A stretch of 11,830 nt of DNA from the NCBI GenBank assembly GCA_003573635.1, contig QUTJ01031448.1:1-11830 (forward strand), in the 5' to 3' direction. Both the position numbers and the translations under genes were made by a program. The notes below the pieces were generated by a model. The model ran no database searches. It had not been told where the DNA came from and saw only the letters and a list, made by a program, of their open reading frames with translations. Shown here piece by piece: positions 9,001 through 11,830 of the stretch (the first letter of the stretch is position 1; each line of letters starts with the position of its first letter). The DNA is from Goniomonas avonlea (taxonomy: Eukaryota > Cryptophyceae > Goniomonadida > Goniomonadaceae).

Positions 9001-10514
9001 AGATGAGATGAGGCTAACGGTGAATAAAAAACGCACGAAGTCGACCGTCGCCAAGCCACTTTTTGAACTCCATGGACCAGTTCTGCAGCAGTGTAAACAA
9101 GAGCACAGGTGCCGTTCAACAGCTGCACACACATTCACAAGAGTAGTGGGGCAAACCACCACGGCTTTACGGATTTCCGGGGTCCCTTTTCGACTGGAGG
9201 GTGCAGTGAGCTGGTCGCGTCTAGTAAAAGCAAAAAATACCTCTGCTTCAACAGAGTCCAAATAAGGCAGATTGCCTGAAGCGTTTTACCGAGCCTGTAA
9301 ACAGCGATCAAAGTGGGCTTCATCAGGCACCACAGCACTCCTCACCCCATTTCGTCTGCCAGGATGCCTCCGCGACGGTCGTCGAGCACAGCACGGTCGT
9401 ACATGAACCGAACACCTGCGCGGTTGACTGAGCGCTTGGATTCGCTTTGACAACAACACCTTCAACTTGATGTGGTCGGAGATTGTGGGCAAGGAAAGGG
9501 TCCAAGACCACGCTGGAAGATCGTCAGCGGTCGGACGCACGCAGCCAAGCACGAACACACCTGGCTTCAGACGATGATTGAGCTCGGTACAAAACAATAG
9601 CGTCAGGATCATCGGGGTTATGAAGCTGCATCGCGCCAACTGGTCTTTTAAGACTTCCAGAAGCACCAGGCGCTCCCGGTGCCTTTAGATGTGCACGAAA
9701 CGACTTCGATACTTGTGTGCTCGGTTGGCTCGGGGTCAAAGTTGGCGCAGGGCCTGCCAAACTCAGAGGAGATCTTTCTTCTTCGGTGGGAACAGTACCT
9801 GTGGACTCGAGGAAAATTCGCCCAGATTCGAAATCATCCGCAGCAATCTACGTTCACAGTGAGCCAGTCGCCCAACGTCGAACGATTTCACCTCGATCAT
9901 CACTTCACACTCCTTGCCACCAACAGTGAGCATGTCACCGTTATTAATCTCACGAGATTCCTTTCCTCGCAAAGTCGTGGCCGATAGCTGATTGTGTGTG
10001 AGGCCACGAAAAACGAACGAGATCCAACCTTCTCGCCCTTCATGCTATGCAACGTCAACTTTGCGCTGGCCAAACGAGGATCTGGAAGGAAAGAGAGAAT
10101 CCCGTCGTCCCAGTTCTTGTGCTTCTTCTTTGAGACCTTTGTCCAAAGGCATGTGTAATACTTGCAACTTTCTTGCGGGTTGAGAGTTGACAACGGTACC
10201 CGAGTAACTTCTTGTACTTCGGTTTGGGGAACTTTCGCACGGGGTGTCGCAAACGTCTTGGTTGCCATGGTTTGAGGCACCTCAGGGGTGCGTTTTTGTG
10301 GCACCGTTGTAGGCCTCGCCAGCGATGAGGCAGTCGAATCCAGAATCATCGAGCCATTTTCCGCGTCCTGGACGCTCGTCACGATGCCCTTGGCCGCAGA
10401 ATCTGGGAGGTGAACAGGAAGGTCCTTGGGTTGGTCCGACAAGGTCGCAGCACTTGTGGCAAGCCTTGGGGGCTTAAAGCCTTTCCTTGGGCCTCCGAGC
10501 GATTTTCGGAGCAT
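6072..10514 (-). CDS. RAD54B: RAD54B/RAD54-type Snf2 recombination ATPase, 25 exons
   Basis: This DNA translocase works with RAD51 in homologous recombination. Exons (high to low): 10514-10029, 9987-9892, 9847-9561, 9512-9460, 9415-9346, 9294-9241, 9193-9133, 9082-9037, 8991-8899, 8850-8786, 8735-8625, 8571-8477, 8426-8372, 8312-8268, 8225-8091, 8042-7731, 7625-7562, 7453-7293, 7230-7142, 7095-7032, 6973-6923, 6864-6715, 6375-6246, 6202-6148, 6099-6072. They give 951 residues with no frame break; human RAD54B is about 910. N-terminal [11 protein letters not shown] and [10 protein letters not shown] are RAD54B-like. Motifs: [16 protein letters not shown] (328-335), DEGHRLKNS (436-444), TATPIQNN (465-472, usually TGTPIQN), [14 protein letters not shown] (705-718), [11 protein letters not shown] (735-745). 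The tail has a basic patch (RRLTKRRR) and ends SDDDDAFED. Intron 22 (6376-6714) is GC-AG and holds a MITE; most others are 41-62 nt. The start ATG was chosen because [14 protein letters not shown] resembles RAD54B N-termini; an in-frame ATG at 10589 is possible. Confidence 0.93.
6429..6690. mobile_element. 262-bp MITE-like element inside RAD54B intron 22
   Basis: Outer ends AGCTAGTGCCT (6429-6439) and AGGCACTAGCT (6680-6690) are perfect inverted copies, and inner words CAGTGCGATGGTT (6488-6500) and AACCATCGCACTG (6644-6656) pair as well, giving imperfect terminal inverted repeats of about 72 and 47 bp. Each arm carries its own GTAC-rich palindrome: 14-bp arms GTCGTACCAGTACG/CGTACTGGTACGAC at 6450-6483, and GGTACGATATCGTACC at 6656-6671. 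The middle has no coding capacity. TA dinucleotides next to GTGCC at both ends would fit a TA target site, but they lie within the inverted repeat, so this is not proof. Confidence 0.7.
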
Positions 10515-10719
10515 TTTTTTCAAGCCACACAGTCCATGCCTAAAGGTTCGCTTGAAGAATTGCTTCCCGCGTTGTTCTGATCGGAACAACTCATAAAACC
10601 ATCTAAAACCTGACGACTATCGTTAAAGACGCCCCTCATAAAACAAGACATGCGCTCCCAGTAACAAGCTGCTAAGTGTCTGACTGCTTTTGATTTTTCC
10701 GACTTTTCCCTGAAGGCTG
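10515..10719. promoter_or_regulatory. Divergent promoter region, RAD54B-like / CASP-like
   Basis: Only 205 bp separate the two head-to-head start codons, so a shared bidirectional promoter is likely. TTCCCGC at 10564-10570, within CTTCCCGCG, resembles an E2F core (TTTSSCGC), which would suit a recombination gene but is a short match. ATAAAAC occurs twice (about 10592 and 10639), and T-rich sequence precedes the CASP ATG. If translation of the RAD54B-like protein starts at the in-frame ATG 10589, the first 75 bp would be coding. Confidence 0.5.
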
Positions 10720-11786
10720 ATGGCCAGCCCGGAGGTCCCAGCTTCGTTGAGCAAGGCGGGGGTTTCGCCCTCTCCGGCCCTCAGGACGTCCTCCCAAGGA
10801 TCCATCTCGGCTGTTTCAACGCGGACGCAGGCAGTCTCGGCTCTGCTGTCCTCTGCGAGCATTGTGAAAGAACAGTGGACCGGCAAGCGAACAACCAGCT
10901 TCTAATCCAAAACTGACAACCCCCACAGCAATCGGATTGGATTCCAAGCGCAAGGTGTGGGAGGCGCAATGTTTGGAGATTGCAGACTTCCAGGAGCAGA
11001 GCACCAAGTCGAGGAAGGAGCTCGCTGAGGCCACGCGGAGTGCGTTTCCAGCTGCTCTGTCGCTCTCTGACCTGTTGGGCAGACTTCAAACAGCTGGGTG
11101 ATGATGTGAAACTCACCAAATGGGGCGAACTGCTCAAGTCCTACCAGGCTGAAATTGATCGCCTCACACGTCGCAGGCAATCCTTACATGAGCACGCCCA
11201 CACTCTGCTAATAGATGTGCCTGCAGCAAAACCGCTGAGCAGAGCTTCCTCACCATCTACAAGCCGTTCCACGAAGCCCCAGATCCTGCCCCAATGTTTG
11301 AAACTCTTACTGTGCGAAGCAGTTGCAGATAAACTGATCTTGCTGAACCAATTCGTGCAGAAAGAGCTCCACGAATTGAGCAAGCTGAATGAGGGCCACA
11401 ACAAGGCGCTCGCCGAGTTGGAGGAGTACCGAACCGAGTTCCAGTCTCTCAAGAACCAGGAGGTTGGACGCTTGTCGTTTGTCCTGGCCTGTCTGACCTG
11501 TCGTGCAGATCACAATTCGTCGGCTGGAGGACAAGATTAAAGAATTTGAGAAAAACGTGCATCCCCCCTCCTCCGCTCGAGACCTTGATTCTCAGATTAT
11601 CTCGGGTTTTATTGACACGTTTACACAGGTCGACGACAAGGCGGCCGAAGCCGCCAACAAGGAGCGCGATAACATGGAGGTCGAGCTTGAAAAAATCCGT
11701 GAAGAGTACGACGAGCGGTGCGCGCCCCGCCTGTTGGGAACCTTTGCGCTCATCTTCGTCTCTCTCACGCTCATGGGCACTCTCTT

Positions 11787-11830
<44 letters not shown>
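10720..11830 (+). CDS. CASP: CASP-like Golgi coiled-coil protein, 5' part (runs off window)
   Basis: CASP is the alternatively spliced CUX1 product, a Golgi membrane coiled-coil tether. Exons: 10720-10882, 10929-11039, 11083-11176, 11227-11311, 11361-11462, 11509-11556 and 11629-11717, giving about 230 residues. Introns are 46, 43, 50, 49, 46 and 72 nt; the first (GCAAGC donor) and third (GCAATC donor) are GC-AG. Family segments: IGLDSKRKVWEAQ, SRKELAEATRNFKQL, LLKSYQAEIDRLTRR (108-122), AEQSFLTIYKPFHEAPDPAP (126-145), LEEYRTEFQSLKNQE (171-185), ITIRRLEDKIKEFEKN (186-201). These match the conserved CASP N-terminal domain with its EAPDP element, followed by coiled coil. The C-terminal membrane anchor typical of CASP is outside the window. 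Exon 7 ends at a GTGCGC donor at 11718, and the next intron is cut by the window edge. Confidence 0.88.
11788..11830 (+). repeat. CT dinucleotide microsatellite at window end
   Basis: Uninterrupted CT repeat of at least 43 nt, preceded by more TC-rich sequence from about 11757. It lies in the intron that starts at 11718 of the CASP-like gene and could serve as, or lie next to, the polypyrimidine tract. It continues beyond the window. Confidence 0.95.

Noticed and set aside
8992-9018. A 27-nt intron after FFIHP in RAD54B
   Set aside because: The donor GTGCGT at 9036 gives a 45-nt intron in the same phase and is the donor type used repeatedly in this window.
9221-9240. A 20-nt intron in RAD54B (GTATTT to ACTAG)
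   Set aside because: It keeps frame, but an acceptor at 9194 gives a 47-nt intron of the usual size, also keeps frame, and gives a length between KQ and VVVCPTTLV closer to RAD54B.
1-11830. Prokaryotic defence, CRISPR or mobile-operon system
   Set aside because: All recognisable genes are spliced eukaryotic housekeeping or signalling genes; there are no spaced identical repeats or operons.

Overview
This is nuclear DNA from an intron-dense, probably unicellular and flagellated eukaryote. It is not bacterial, phage or organellar. Four protein genes were recovered by joining short exons across about 41 introns, most of them 40-62 nt, bounded by GT-AG or, in four cases, GC-AG. A CCDC13-like gene suggests a cilium or flagellum. 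The only telomere-like motif is TTTAGGG, used by plants, many algae and several SAR protists. The lineage cannot be named more closely from this window.

Layout. 1-440: GT-rich, low-complexity, non-coding sequence. 443-483: a short degenerate CCCTAAA (TTTAGGG) tract. 692-1649 (-): the N-terminal part of a CCDC13-like coiled-coil gene that stops matching about 210 bp before the telomere-like tract. 1650-2032: a divergent promoter region holding a 41-bp hAT-like inverted-repeat element. 2033-4629 (+): an AGC-family kinase of the KIN82/FPK1/NRC-2 and plant AGCVIII type (DFD instead of DFG) with a proline-rich tail and a C-terminal hydrophobic motif; internal exon borders between 3578 and 3949 are uncertain. 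4531-4880: a tandem repeat of about 165 bp that includes the kinase stop codon. 4881-6071: a convergent intergenic region with a cluster of TAAC motifs, overlapping hairpins and an 87-nt homopurine run. 6072-10514 (-): a complete 25-exon, 951-residue RAD54/RAD54B Snf2-family recombination ATPase whose one oversized intron carries a 262-bp MITE-like element. 10515-10719: a second divergent promoter. 10720-11830 (+): the 5' part of a CASP (CUX1-type Golgi coiled-coil) gene, cut by the window edge inside an intron containing a CT microsatellite.

The genes form two head-to-head pairs (CCDC13/kinase and RAD54B/CASP) and one tail-to-tail junction. They do not form a pathway: the roles are ciliary or centriolar, membrane-lipid signalling, homologous recombination and Golgi tethering. 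I found no previously undescribed multi-gene system. The points most worth checking are the broken CCDC13 next to an interstitial telomere tract, the two small transposon-like elements, the GC-AG introns, and the repeat structures around the kinase 3' end.
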